Below are positions 17,094-24,598 of a DNA stretch of 62,027 bases, in pieces. The translations under genes and the position numbers were made by a program. The stretch lies in the NCBI GenBank assembly GCA_964581115.1, contig CAZOMY010000017.1, forward strand, positions 1-62,027. Direction: 5' to 3'. Source of the DNA: 2-02-FULL-55-14 sp964581115 (GTDB lineage: Bacteria; Bacteroidota; Ignavibacteria; UBA10030). The notes under the pieces were generated by a model. It was not told where the DNA came from, did not search any database, and worked only from the letters and a program-made list of their open reading frames with translations. The first letter of the stretch is position 1. Each line of letters starts with the position of its first letter.

Positions 17094-18455
17094 TCATTCC
17101 ATGATGCCCGCCGGGATGCGGATGCCGTAGCGTTTGATCTTGAGATAGAGGGTCTTGGGGGTGATGCCGAGGATCTGCGCGGAACGAGTGCGGTTCCATT
17201 CGTTGGCTCGCAGCACTCGCTCAATGTGTTCAGCCTCCACGTCTTCGAGCGAAGCCATGGGGTTGGCCGGAGCAACCTCGTGAGCCGCCGGAACCGCCTC
17301 GGCCCTCAGGCCGACGTTCATCCACAGATCCGACGGTTCGATGATGTCGCCGTGCGCCAGCGCCACCGCCCCTTCGATGACGTGCTCCAATTCACGCACA
17401 TTTCCCGGCCAATCATATCGCTGGAGGACATCGAGGGCCGCAGGACTCAACGACTTCGACCTCGACTTCCGGTGGAGGAAGTGCGCAACGAGCTGGGGAA
17501 TGTCTTCCTTGTGCTCCCGCAGCGGAGGGAGGCGAAGTCCGACAACATTGAGCCGATAGAGAAGGTCATCGCGAAAGCGGCCTGCTTTTACCTCATCGCT
17601 CAAGTTCTTGTTCGTCGCCGACACAACCCTCACGTCGACCGTCCGCGCATCGTTCCCTCCCACGCGGCGGAACTCTCCCGTCTCGAGGAAACGCAACAGC
17701 TTGGGCTGGACGAGCGGACTGATATCTCCCACCTCATCCAGGAACAGCGTCCCGCCGTTCGCCACTTCGACCAGTCCCTGCTTGGTCTTGATGGCGCTTG
17801 TGAACGCCCCCTTTTCATGGCCGAAGAGCTCGCTCTCCAGCAATTGATCGGGCATCGCGGCGCAGTTGACCGCGATAAAAGGCTGTTCGCGACGGGGACT
17901 TTCGCGGTGAATGAGCTGGGCAAACAGCTCCTTGCCCGTGCCGCTTTCCCCCTGGATCAGGACGATCGCGTCGCTCGCCGCCAGCTTGCGGGCATACCCG
18001 ATCGTGTCCTGGAAGCTCTTGCTCGATCCGATGATCTCGACCGGTCGAGCGCCGGCGTTGACCTCCTTGGTGATGAGCAACTGCCGATGCTCGACGGCGC
18101 GTCGGACGGTCGCCATCAGCACGTCGAACTCGTACGGCTTGCTTAGAAAATCATAAGCCCCGAGACGGGTGGCCTCGACGGCATTCTTGACGTCGGCCTG
18201 GGCCGTCAACATGATGACTTGGGTGGCGGGGCTGTGCTCCTTGATGAAGCGCAGCACTTCCAGGCCGCTCACGCGGGGCATGCGGATGTCGAGCAGTGCG
18301 ATGTCGAAGACCTTCGACCGGATGAGGTTCATCGCATCGCTTCCGTTGCCGGCGGTCACGACGGTGAACTCGGGATACTCTTGGAACTCGGTCTGCAGAA
18401 GGTAGGTGACGGACTCTTCGTCGTCAACGATGAGGATGTGCGTCGTCGCGGCCAT
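17094..18455 (-). CDS. sigma54-type response regulator with altered GAFTGA loop
   Basis: A 453-residue regulator with the NtrC layout. The receiver has phospho-acceptor Asp56 and Lys106. The AAA+ domain has Walker A at 169-176 (GESGTGKE) and a GGTLFLDE Walker B. The C-terminal Fis-type helix-turn-helix includes NRTRSAQILGITPKTLYLKIKRYG. The sigma54-contacting loop reads GAFTSA at 216-221 instead of GAFTGA, and the codon is AGC in the DNA. The paralog at 355-1722 keeps GSFTGA. It lies 20 bp after the single-domain receiver gene and is probably co-transcribed with it. Confidence 0.95.
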   Translation of the reverse strand: MAATTHILIVDDEESVTYLLQTEFQEYPEFTVVTAGNGSDAMNLIRSKVFDIALLDIRMPRVSGLEVLRFIKEHSPATQVIMLTAQADVKNAVEATRLGAYDFLSKPYEFDVLMATVRRAVEHRQLLITKEVNAGARPVEIIGSSKSFQDTIGYARKLAASDAIVLIQGESGTGKELFAQLIHRESPRREQPFIAVNCAAMPDQLLESELFGHEKGAFTSAIKTKQGLVEVANGGTLFLDEVGDISPLVQPKLLRFLETGEFRRVGGNDARTVDVRVVSATNKNLSDEVKAGRFRDDLLYRLNVVGLRLPPLREHKEDIPQLVAHFLHRKSRSKSLSPAALDVLQRYDWPGNVRELEHVIEGAVALAHGDIIEPSDLWMNVGLRAEAVPAAHEVAPANPMASLEDVEAEHIERVLRANEWNRTRSAQILGITPKTLYLKIKRYGIRIPAGIME

Positions 18456-18475
18456 GGAAGATGGATGGCCGGAGG

Positions 18476-18847
18476 TCAGGCGGTGGTCAGAACGCGCTCG
18501 ACGGTCGTCAACAGGTCCACGAGGTCGTAGGGTTTGCTGACGAAATCCTCCGCGCCGAGCTTCTTGGATTCAATGGCATTCTTGAGGTCGGCGAAGCCGG
18601 TCAGCATGACCACTTTCGTCTTTGGCTGCCGGTCCTTGACGTATTTCAGGACCTCGAAGCCGTCGACGTTGGGCATCTTGATGTCCAGGAGGATGAGGTC
18701 GAATTCCTGGTTGCCAAGGATGTTGATCGCTTCCTGACCGTCAGCGGCACTTCGGACATGATAGCCTTCTCCTTCGAGCTCCGAGCTGAGAACGGTGCGA
18801 AGGGCATCCTCGTCGTCAACGACCAAAATGCGGTTCTTTGCAGGCAT
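18476..18847 (-). CDS. single-domain response regulator (CheY-like receiver)
   Basis: A 123-residue stand-alone receiver with phospho-acceptor Asp55 (LILLDIKMP), the acidic pair at 11-12 and the conserved Lys near 105 (DFVSKPYD). No output domain follows, so it likely acts by phosphotransfer or protein contact. The ATG at 18847 has AGGAGAGG 5 nt upstream. A much longer in-frame reading extends antisense through the divergent regulator and is rejected. It heads a two-gene unit with the sigma54 activator. Confidence 0.93.
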   Translation of the reverse strand: MPAKNRILVVDDEDALRTVLSSELEGEGYHVRSAADGQEAINILGNQEFDLILLDIKMPNVDGFEVLKYVKDRQPKTKVVMLTGFADLKNAIESKKLGAEDFVSKPYDLVDLLTTVERVLTTA

Positions 18848-18988
18848 GCGGCCTCTCCTGCCCCGGGGTGGGCCGACGATCGGGGCATCTCTTCTGTTGC
18901 TGGCGAACTTAGAAAGAATCACCCCGAAAAGCAACCGGCCGTTGCAGAGTGGAAAGTGTGCAGAACTTGTCGTACTGTGCATTCCCGT
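18848..18988. promoter_or_regulatory. divergent promoter region between two regulator genes
   Basis: This 141-bp gap separates the minus-strand receiver gene from the plus-strand receiver/DHp gene, so promoters for both directions should be here. On the minus strand TTGCTT and TAAGTT lie 17 bp apart, a weak sigma70-like match. No Shine-Dalgarno precedes the plus-strand ATG. Confidence 0.4.
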
Positions 18989-19687
18989 ATGCAAGAATCC
19001 CGCGCAACACCCCGAGCGATCTCGGTCCTGGCTGTGGATGACGACCCGGCATTCGGACGGATCATCCATCATCTCCTGCAGCGCTTCCCCGACCGGACGT
19101 TCGATGTCACAGTCAAGACCTCGATTCAGGAGGCGCTTGCCACGCTGGCTGAACGTCCGTCGTTCGACGTCATCCTCACCGACCACAATTTTCCCGACGG
19201 CAACGGACTCGAGTTCTGTCTGCAACTCGACCGCCAGCAGAACACGATCCCGATCATCTATTTGACGGGCACGCGTGACGTCAATCTGGCGATCGATGCC
19301 ATGCGCTTGGGCGTTGAGGACTTCATCATCAAGGAAGACCTGGGGGAATCGCAGTTGCCAAAAGCCATTCTGACGGTGCTCGACCGCGTACGGACCCGCA
19401 AACAACTGCGGGCCGTTGAGAAGCGGATGCGCATGGCAGAGTCGCGGGCCCAGGCGATCAAGGAACTTGTCGTCACCGTTTGCCACGAATTCAACAATCC
19501 TTTGGCCGCCATCAAGATCAGCGCCGACCTCGTCCATCGCGGCATCCGGACGAAGGAAGACGAGGCCTTGTTGCAGCAATTCGAGGAGAACTTCAAGAAG
19601 GTGGAAAAGGAGATCGTTCGGATGCGTGACCTGAACTTCGAGCGGATCGACTTTCACGGTGTGAAAGATCCATCCGAAGGACATTGA
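18989..19687 (+). CDS. receiver plus histidine-phosphotransfer domain, no kinase ATPase
   Basis: A 232-residue protein. Residues 10-130 are a receiver with Asp65 as phospho-acceptor and Lys115. A charged coiled linker (about 131-158) leads to a HisKA-type H-box at 161-175 with His166 in HEFNNPLAAIK. The protein ends about 60 residues later, and no N, G1, F or G2 box of a histidine-kinase ATPase domain is present. It therefore looks like a phosphorelay intermediate or dimeric phosphotransferase rather than a kinase. The gene at 49445-50182 has the same layout but lacks the His. The start at 18989 is set by the receiver N-terminus; longer readings run antisense to the neighbouring gene. Confidence 0.85.
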   Translation: MQESRATPRAISVLAVDDDPAFGRIIHHLLQRFPDRTFDVTVKTSIQEALATLAERPSFDVILTDHNFPDGNGLEFCLQLDRQQNTIPIIYLTGTRDVNLAIDAMRLGVEDFIIKEDLGESQLPKAILTVLDRVRTRKQLRAVEKRMRMAESRAQAIKELVVTVCHEFNNPLAAIKISADLVHRGIRTKEDEALLQQFEENFKKVEKEIVRMRDLNFERIDFHGVKDPSEGH

Positions 19688-19712
19688 TTATTGGGGGATT
19701 TTTTGGTATGAT
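19684..19712 (+). promoter_or_regulatory. sigma70-like promoter overlapping the regulator stop
   Basis: TTGATT at 19684-19689 and TATGAT at 19707-19712 are separated by exactly 17 bp. The -10 box is preceded by TGG, giving an extended -10. The -35 box overlaps the stop of the receiver/DHp gene. Transcription would start near 19719, about 140 nt before nif3. Confidence 0.55.
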
Positions 19713-19745
19713 TTATTTATACCTAGGAGGTTGAGCGCTTCTGCA

Positions 19746-19814
19746 ATGCGAGTTCGCAACTGTCACGCATCCCGGTACCCGAAGTTCTTGACCTCCGACA
19801 ACTCCGAAAAGTGA
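19746..19814 (+). CDS. possible 22-residue leader peptide
   Basis: An ATG at 19746 opens 22 codons ending in TGA at 19814, just before the hairpin. The only strong Shine-Dalgarno (AGGAGG) is 15 nt upstream, too far for efficient use, although an in-frame TTG at 19731 follows it directly. The peptide is basic and polar, with no run of one amino acid as in classical amino-acid attenuators. It may be spurious. Confidence 0.2.
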   Translation: MRVRNCHASRYPKFLTSDNSEK

Positions 19815-19820
19815 CTCCCC

Positions 19821-19849
19821 CGTGTCCCGCCCCTCAAAGGCGGGACACG
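19821..19849 (+). terminator. strong hairpin directly upstream of nif3
   Basis: A perfect 11-bp stem pairs 19821-19831 (CGTGTCCCGCC) with 19839-19849 around a 7-nt loop. It is followed by GTCGTTTAG, a poor T-tract. It could terminate leader transcripts or block nif3 translation, because the start codon is only 10 nt downstream and no Shine-Dalgarno is visible in between. Confidence 0.6.
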
Positions 19850-19858
19850 GTCGTTTAG

Positions 19859-20971
19859 ATGTTGCGACTTCACGATATCGCCGCCGCCATCGAGACCTGG
19901 GCCCCCCCGTGGACCGCGTGGGAGCAGGATCATGTCGGCCTCCAGATCGGCGACCGGCACCGTCCGATACGACGCGTGGGGGTGGCGCTCGAGATCACGA
20001 CCGACGTGATCAATGAAGCCGTTCGGCGTCGCTGGGACCTGATCGTCACGCATCATCCGCTCTTTTTTCGTCCGCCGCGCTCGATCACGACCGACGACGC
20101 GACCGGGCAGATGGCACTGCGACTGGCCGAACATCGGATCGCGGTCTATGCGGCGCACACGAACCTCGATTTCGCCCGTAATGGTGTCAGCATGACGCTC
20201 GCCGCCGTGCTGGGTTTGCGCGACGTCACATTCCTGGCTCCGTTGCGCGGGCAGTTACAGAAACTGGCGGTGTTCGTTCCCGTCGGGCATGAGGCGCCGG
20301 TCATCGACGCGCTCGCCTCGGCAGGCGCCGGCGTGATCGGAGAGTACTCGCACTGCACGTTCCGGACGCCCGGCACGGGGACATTCAAAGCGTCGGCGAA
20401 CGCCAACCCGTTCGTCGGGTCGCGCGATCGAGTGGAATCGACGGAAGAGTTGCGCGTCGAGGCAGTCGCGCCAAAGGCGCTGATGAGCGCCGTGATCGAG
20501 CGTGTACGCGCGGTCCATCCATACGATGAGATGGCGTACGACGTGTACCCGGTCGAGACGCCCGATGTGAACCATGGCATGGGGGCGGTCGGCATCCTGC
20601 CGCGCCCGATGTCGTTGCGTTCGTTCGTCGCTCGGGTCGGCAGGCGGATCAACGCGCGCTCGATCCGATTTGCCGGCGATCCACGTCGTCGGGTTCGGCG
20701 TGTCGCTGTCTGCGGCGGAGCCGGCTCCGACCTCGTTGGCGAGGCGATCCGGACGGGTGCCGATGCGTTCGTCACGGCGGATGTCAAGTATCATGCGTTC
20801 CACGGCCTTCCCGCCGGTTTCGCCCTGATCGACGCCGGGCACGGCGAGACTGAGCAGGTCATTCTCCGACCGCTCGCAGCGTTCTTGCGGCGAGTGGCCG
20901 CAGACCGTCGGCAACGGGTCACGGTCGACGTGTCGCGCGTCTCCACGAATCCCGTTCAATCTACTCGATAG
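19859..20971 (+). CDS. Nif3-like dinuclear metal centre protein
   Basis: A 370-residue member of the NIF3/YqfO family, the long form with an inserted domain. The N-terminal part has the DHVGLQIGD motif and the metal-binding IVTHHPLFF. The insert covers about 130-235 and contains HPYDEMAYDVYP, typical of the PII-like middle domain. The C-terminal part carries ITADVKYH-like FVTADVKYHAF and the metal-site IDAGHGETE. The molecular role of the family is still unsettled; GTP cyclohydrolase I type 2 annotation should not be assumed. It heads an operon with the zinc-ribbon gene, a common pairing. Confidence 0.93.
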   Translation: MLRLHDIAAAIETWAPPWTAWEQDHVGLQIGDRHRPIRRVGVALEITTDVINEAVRRRWDLIVTHHPLFFRPPRSITTDDATGQMALRLAEHRIAVYAAHTNLDFARNGVSMTLAAVLGLRDVTFLAPLRGQLQKLAVFVPVGHEAPVIDALASAGAGVIGEYSHCTFRTPGTGTFKASANANPFVGSRDRVESTEELRVEAVAPKALMSAVIERVRAVHPYDEMAYDVYPVETPDVNHGMGAVGILPRPMSLRSFVARVGRRINARSIRFAGDPRRRVRRVAVCGGAGSDLVGEAIRTGADAFVTADVKYHAFHGLPAGFALIDAGHGETEQVILRPLAAFLRRVAADRRQRVTVDVSRVSTNPVQSTR

Positions 20972-20981
20972 GAGCATCCCG

Positions 20982-21710
20982 TTGGAAAACCGCTTGCGCC
21001 TGTTGTACGCCCTGCAACAAGTCGACCTCCATCTCGATGAGCTGCATGAGATGAAAGGGGACCTCCCCGGAATCGTCGATGGATTGAAGCAACAGGTCAA
21101 AGAGAAGTCCGAGCAGAAAGCGGCATTGGAACGGAGCGCTCAGGAGTCGGTGATCAAGCGCGACGCCACCGACACCGACATCATTGCGATGCGGGAGAAG
21201 GTCGAGCGGTACAAAGCTCAACAGTTCGAGGTGAAGACGAACAAGCAATACGATGCCCTTGCCCGCGAGATCGACGCAGCCCAGGAAGCCGTGGCTCGTC
21301 TCTCGCGCGAACTCGAGGCGCTTGAGAACAAAGCGGCGGTCGCGCGAGACGATGCCGCCAGGCTCGCCCCCGAGATCGAGCAGCTTCAGTCGGAGCTGGC
21401 CGAGCGTCAGACGGAGTTGGACGCCGTCAACAAGGAGCATGAGGACGAGGAGCTGAAGTACCAACATGAACGACAGAAGCTCGTCGCCCGGATCCACAAA
21501 GATGATCTGCGAATGTATGAACGCATCCGGAAGGCCAAGGACGGCAAAGCGGTCGTGGCCGTGAAACGCAACGCATGCGGCGGCTGTTACAACCGCGTGC
21601 CGCCGCAGAAGGTGCTCGAGTTGCGGAGGAACGACGTCTTCATGATGTGCGAGCGTTGCGGCCGCCTGCTTGTGTCGGATGAGGTCGCGGCCGGACCGCT
21701 CGAGCTCTGA
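20982..21710 (+). CDS. coiled-coil protein with C4 zinc ribbon (DUF164/CT398-like)
   Basis: A 242-residue protein. Residues about 10-175 are a long alternating-charge coiled coil. The C-terminal 50 residues form a C4 zinc ribbon with two Cys-x2-Cys knuckles (CGGC and CERC), separated by the RVPPQKVLELRR segment. The family is frequently found next to nif3 and has been compared to flagellar/secretion or nucleic-acid-binding coiled-coil proteins, but its function is not established. The start is TTG at 20982 with AGGAG about 8 nt upstream. The stop overlaps the rnhA start as TGATG. Confidence 0.9.
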   Translation: MENRLRLLYALQQVDLHLDELHEMKGDLPGIVDGLKQQVKEKSEQKAALERSAQESVIKRDATDTDIIAMREKVERYKAQQFEVKTNKQYDALAREIDAAQEAVARLSRELEALENKAAVARDDAARLAPEIEQLQSELAERQTELDAVNKEHEDEELKYQHERQKLVARIHKDDLRMYERIRKAKDGKAVVAVKRNACGGCYNRVPPQKVLELRRNDVFMMCERCGRLLVSDEVAAGPLEL

Positions 21711-22165
21711 TGCATCTCGTCGCGCATACGGACGGCGCCTCGCGCGGCAATCCGGGCGAAAGCGGCATCGGAGTGGTGCTCCGGACCCCCGGAGGAGACC
21801 CGGTGGCCGAATTCTGCGGCTATCTGGGGCGTTCGACGAACAACCGGGCGGAATACGCGGCCTTGCTGGCCTGTCTGCATCTCGCCGTTCGCCATGGATG
21901 CACACGGCTCACGGTCCACTCCGACAGCGAACTGATGGTGCGACAGGTCAAAGGCCTGTACAAAATCAAGGATGCAGAGCTGCGGCGTCGTGCGGACGAG
22001 GTTCGGTCGCTCGTCCGGACGCGCGGCATCGAATTCGACCTTCGGCACGTCGACCGTTCGCTGAACGTCGAGGCAGACCGCCTTGCGAACCGCGCAATCG
22101 ACGATCGGGCGCCGGTCTTGGCTGAAGCGTCGATGCAAGGGTGGCTCTTCCAGACCGAGGGTTGA
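21710..22165 (+). CDS. rnhA: ribonuclease HI
   Basis: A 151-residue RNase H that cleaves the RNA strand of RNA-DNA hybrids. The active-site set is Asp8 (HTDGASRGNPG), Glu48 (NNRAEYAAL), Asp72 (HSDSELMV) and Asp123 (NVEADRLAN). It has no N-terminal hybrid-binding domain. The short form resembles the RnhA/YpdQ-like group seen in Firmicutes and FCB bacteria. It overlaps the zinc-ribbon gene by one base and is followed after 16 bp by the RNase P RNA. Confidence 0.95.
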   Translation: MHLVAHTDGASRGNPGESGIGVVLRTPGGDPVAEFCGYLGRSTNNRAEYAALLACLHLAVRHGCTRLTVHSDSELMVRQVKGLYKIKDAELRRRADEVRSLVRTRGIEFDLRHVDRSLNVEADRLANRAIDDRAPVLAEASMQGWLFQTEG

Positions 22166-22181
22166 AGTCGTTGCAGTGATC

Positions 22182-22592
22182 CAGGGGGCCGTCAGGCAAC
22201 CGCTCGTCCACTCGCGTGGGCGGGAGGAAAGTCCGAACACCTCAGGGCAGGGCGCCCCGCGTCAAGCGGGGGTCTGCCGGGCCACATCCCGGCGGAACGG
22301 ACAGTGTCACAGAAAACAGACCACCCTGCGGTCCGGCGCCAAATCGCCGGACCAACGGGAAAGGGTGAAACGGTGGTGTAAGAGACCACCACGTCGTCAG
22401 CAATGACGATGGTACGACAAACCCCGCCCGGTGCAAGACCATGTAGGTTCCGTTGCTCCCACTCCGGAGCCAAGGGTGGCCCGCTCAAGTCCCGCTGTGG
22501 CGGGAGACGGAACGGGTAGGTCGCATCAGAGAAATGGTTGCCCCACCCCGGAAGCGGGGACAGACAGAATTCGGCTTATCGACGGCCCCCTG
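22182..22592 (+). ncRNA. rnpB: RNase P RNA, bacterial type A
   Basis: About 411 nt. The terminal helix P1 is a perfect 12-bp pairing of 22182-22193 (CAGGGGGCCGTC) with 22581-22592. The universally conserved GAGGAAAGTCCG lies at 22224-22235 and the 3' signature ACAGAATTCGGCTTA at 22564-22578. Between them lie the expected ACAGAAAACAGACC and GGGTGAAACGGTG core segments and several GC hairpins. It is the catalytic RNA for tRNA 5' processing. It sits in the same direction between rnhA and recJ, and may share their transcript. End points are taken from P1 and could shift by a few nucleotides. Confidence 0.96.
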
Positions 22593-22636
22593 CGTCACTG
22601 CCTTTCTCTCCATCGTCTTTCCAACAGGTGCACCGC

Positions 22637-24391
22637 GTGACGGTCGTACGTTCATATCGTTGGGTCTTCACGGCGCAAAATGGCCAGGTCGGGCCCGACC
22701 ACGACGGCATCGTGAAGCGTTTGAGTGAGGAGCTTTCAGTCTCGGCCGTCATCGCCGACATCCTCGTCCGGCGCGGCATCACCACGTTCGAAGGGGCACG
22801 CACGTTCTTCCGCCCGGGCATTGGCGATCTGCATGACCCGCATCGGACGGCAGGAATGGGTGCGGCCGTCGAGCGGATCACCCGCGCCATCGAGAAGCAC
22901 GAACGGGTGCTCGTGTACGGCGACTACGACGTCGACGGCACGAACGGCACGACCGTGCTGTGGAAGTTCCTCCGAGACGCCGGCGCCGACGTACGCTACT
23001 ACATTCCCGACCGGCAACGCGAAGGTTACGGCCTGTCGAATGCCGGATTGGCGAGGGCTCGAGAGTTCTCCCCGTCGCTCATCGTCACCGTCGACTGCGG
23101 CGTGACAGCCGTCGACCAGGTGGCTGAGGCTGCGCGATCGGGCATCGACGTCGTCATCTGCGACCATCATGAGCCGGGCGACACGTTGCCGGCAGCCGTG
23201 GCGATCCTCAATCCGATGCAGCCGCATTGCCCGTACCCGTTCAAGCATCTATGCGGATGCGGGGTCGCGTTCAAGCTCATCCAGGCGCTCGCGGCGCATC
23301 CTCCGATCCAGGCGCGCTTATCCGACCCGGACCCTGACGCCATCATTGATTACCTGCAGTACGTCGCCTTGGCGACCACTGCAGACATTGTCCCTCTTTC
23401 GGGCGAGAACCGTGCGATCGTAAAGCTCGGTTTTGAGCGCATCAACCGGCAGCCGAAACCGGGCATCCAGGCCTTGATCGATGCCGCGGGGCTTACTCCC
23501 GGGAAGATCACGTCGGGCCAGGCCGTCTTTGTGCTGGCTCCCAGGATCAACGCCGTCGGTCGGCTGGGCGACGCACGCCGGGCGGTGGAGTTGCTTTCGT
23601 GCGATTCGTACGGACGTGCGATGGAGCTCGCAGGCGTGCTCGAGCGTGAGAACCTTGAACGCCGGAAGATCGACGAGGTGACCTTCCTTCAGGCGCAGGA
23701 GCTTGTGGAACAGTACTACCAGCCCAACGACACATCGATCGTCCTGCACCAGCAGCAATGGCACCCGGGTGTCATCGGCATCGTGGCCTCGCGGCTCGTC
23801 GAGCGATATTACCGACCGACGATCATGATGACGACCATCGACGGCATCGCGAAAGGATCGGCCCGCAGCGTGAGCGGATTCAACATCTACGAGGCCCTCA
23901 AGAGGTGCGAGGACAAGCTCCTGCAGTTCGGCGGGCACAAGTATGCCGCCGGATTATCTGTGGCGCTCGACCGCGTCGAAGAGTTCCGCGAGGCCTTCCG
24001 CCAGGTGACCGACGAGCTGCTGAACGAAGAATTGCTCACGCCGGAGATCCGCATCGATGCCGAGATCCCGCTGCAGGAAGTGACTCCGAAATTCATCCGG
24101 GTGCTCTCGCAGTTCGCCCCCTTCGGACCCGAGAACATGCGGCCGGTCTTTGCCGTTCGCGGAGTGCAACTGGTCGGAACCCCACGGATCGTCGGCAAGA
24201 ACCATCTGAAGTTCAAGGTGCGCAAGGACACGCATGTCATCGACGCCATCGGCTTCAATATGGGTCAACACCTTGACGCCGTCCGTACCGCCGGGAATGG
24301 ACTCGACCTCGCCTTTTCCCTCGACGAAAGCGAGTACATGGGCGAATTCGTGCCGCAGCTCAAGATCCGGGACATTAAGGTGCGGAGTTGA
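22637..24391 (+). CDS. recJ: single-stranded-DNA exonuclease RecJ
   Basis: A 584-residue 5'-3' exonuclease for recombination and mismatch repair. The DHH-family motifs are DYDVDG at 96-101, DCGVTA, and CDHHEPG around 175-181. Later come NAVGRLGDAR, GSARSVSGFNIYEAL and FGGHKYAAGLSV of the DHHA1 domain, then an OB fold. The start chosen is GTG at 22637, just after AGGTG, which matches the length of other RecJ proteins. An upstream GTG at 22628 is possible, and reading from 22538 would overlap rnpB. It begins 44 nt after the RNase P RNA. Confidence 0.94.
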   Translation: MTVVRSYRWVFTAQNGQVGPDHDGIVKRLSEELSVSAVIADILVRRGITTFEGARTFFRPGIGDLHDPHRTAGMGAAVERITRAIEKHERVLVYGDYDVDGTNGTTVLWKFLRDAGADVRYYIPDRQREGYGLSNAGLARAREFSPSLIVTVDCGVTAVDQVAEAARSGIDVVICDHHEPGDTLPAAVAILNPMQPHCPYPFKHLCGCGVAFKLIQALAAHPPIQARLSDPDPDAIIDYLQYVALATTADIVPLSGENRAIVKLGFERINRQPKPGIQALIDAAGLTPGKITSGQAVFVLAPRINAVGRLGDARRAVELLSCDSYGRAMELAGVLERENLERRKIDEVTFLQAQELVEQYYQPNDTSIVLHQQQWHPGVIGIVASRLVERYYRPTIMMTTIDGIAKGSARSVSGFNIYEALKRCEDKLLQFGGHKYAAGLSVALDRVEEFREAFRQVTDELLNEELLTPEIRIDAEIPLQEVTPKFIRVLSQFAPFGPENMRPVFAVRGVQLVGTPRIVGKNHLKFKVRKDTHVIDAIGFNMGQHLDAVRTAGNGLDLAFSLDESEYMGEFVPQLKIRDIKVRS

Positions 24392-24411
24392 AGGCGAGCG
24401 ATTCAGAGAAC

Positions 24412-24571
24412 AGAGGTCAGAGGACAGAGATCAGTATCTGAACGAGAACTTCTGTTTGGTTCAGTCTTGGCTTTGATGCGCATTCTGATAGCCGCCTTCG
24501 ACTGACCCTGGAAATCGATCTCTATTGCTTCTGATCTCTGACTTCTGACGTCTGGCTTCTGACCTCTGGCT
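24412..24571. repeat. heptad-repeat inverted pair (NNCAGAG / TCTGRYN)
   Basis: The left arm, 24412-24444, is four exact-register units NNCAGAG (TTCAGAG, AACAGAG, GTCAGAG, GACAGAG) plus a partial fifth. The right arm, 24530-24571, is six units of TCTGRYN (TCTGATC, TCTGACT, TCTGACG, TCTGGCT, TCTGACC, TCTGGCT). The arms are imperfect inverted copies around an 85-bp spacer, filling the recJ-ruvC gap. The left unit is the same as that at 57529-57556 between nuoI and nuoH. Confidence 0.85.
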
Positions 24572-24598
24572 TCCATAGTTCCCCACCACGCCCCTTCT

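Larger units (their letters stand above)
19719..19858 (+). promoter_or_regulatory. structured leader of the nif3 operon, possible attenuator
   Basis: Between the promoter and nif3 lie, in order, AGGAGG (19725-19730), an open frame of 22 codons, ACCTCC at 19791-19796 that could pair with the AGGAGG region, and a strong GC hairpin ending 10 nt before the nif3 ATG. The layout is that of a cis-acting leader in which either the ribosome binding site or the terminator-like hairpin is exposed. Alternatively it encodes a short stand-alone RNA of about 130 nt. No known riboswitch was recognised. Confidence 0.45.

Noticed and set aside
18848..19684. Upstream extension of the single-domain receiver gene on the minus strand
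   Set aside because: The in-frame extension runs antisense through the receiver/DHp gene. The internal ATG at 18847 has a strong Shine-Dalgarno and matches the receiver N-terminus.
22538..22636. N-terminal extension of RecJ from the ATG at 22538
   Set aside because: It would overlap the 3' end of the RNase P RNA, and the translated extension is Pro/Ser/Arg-rich and unlike RecJ.
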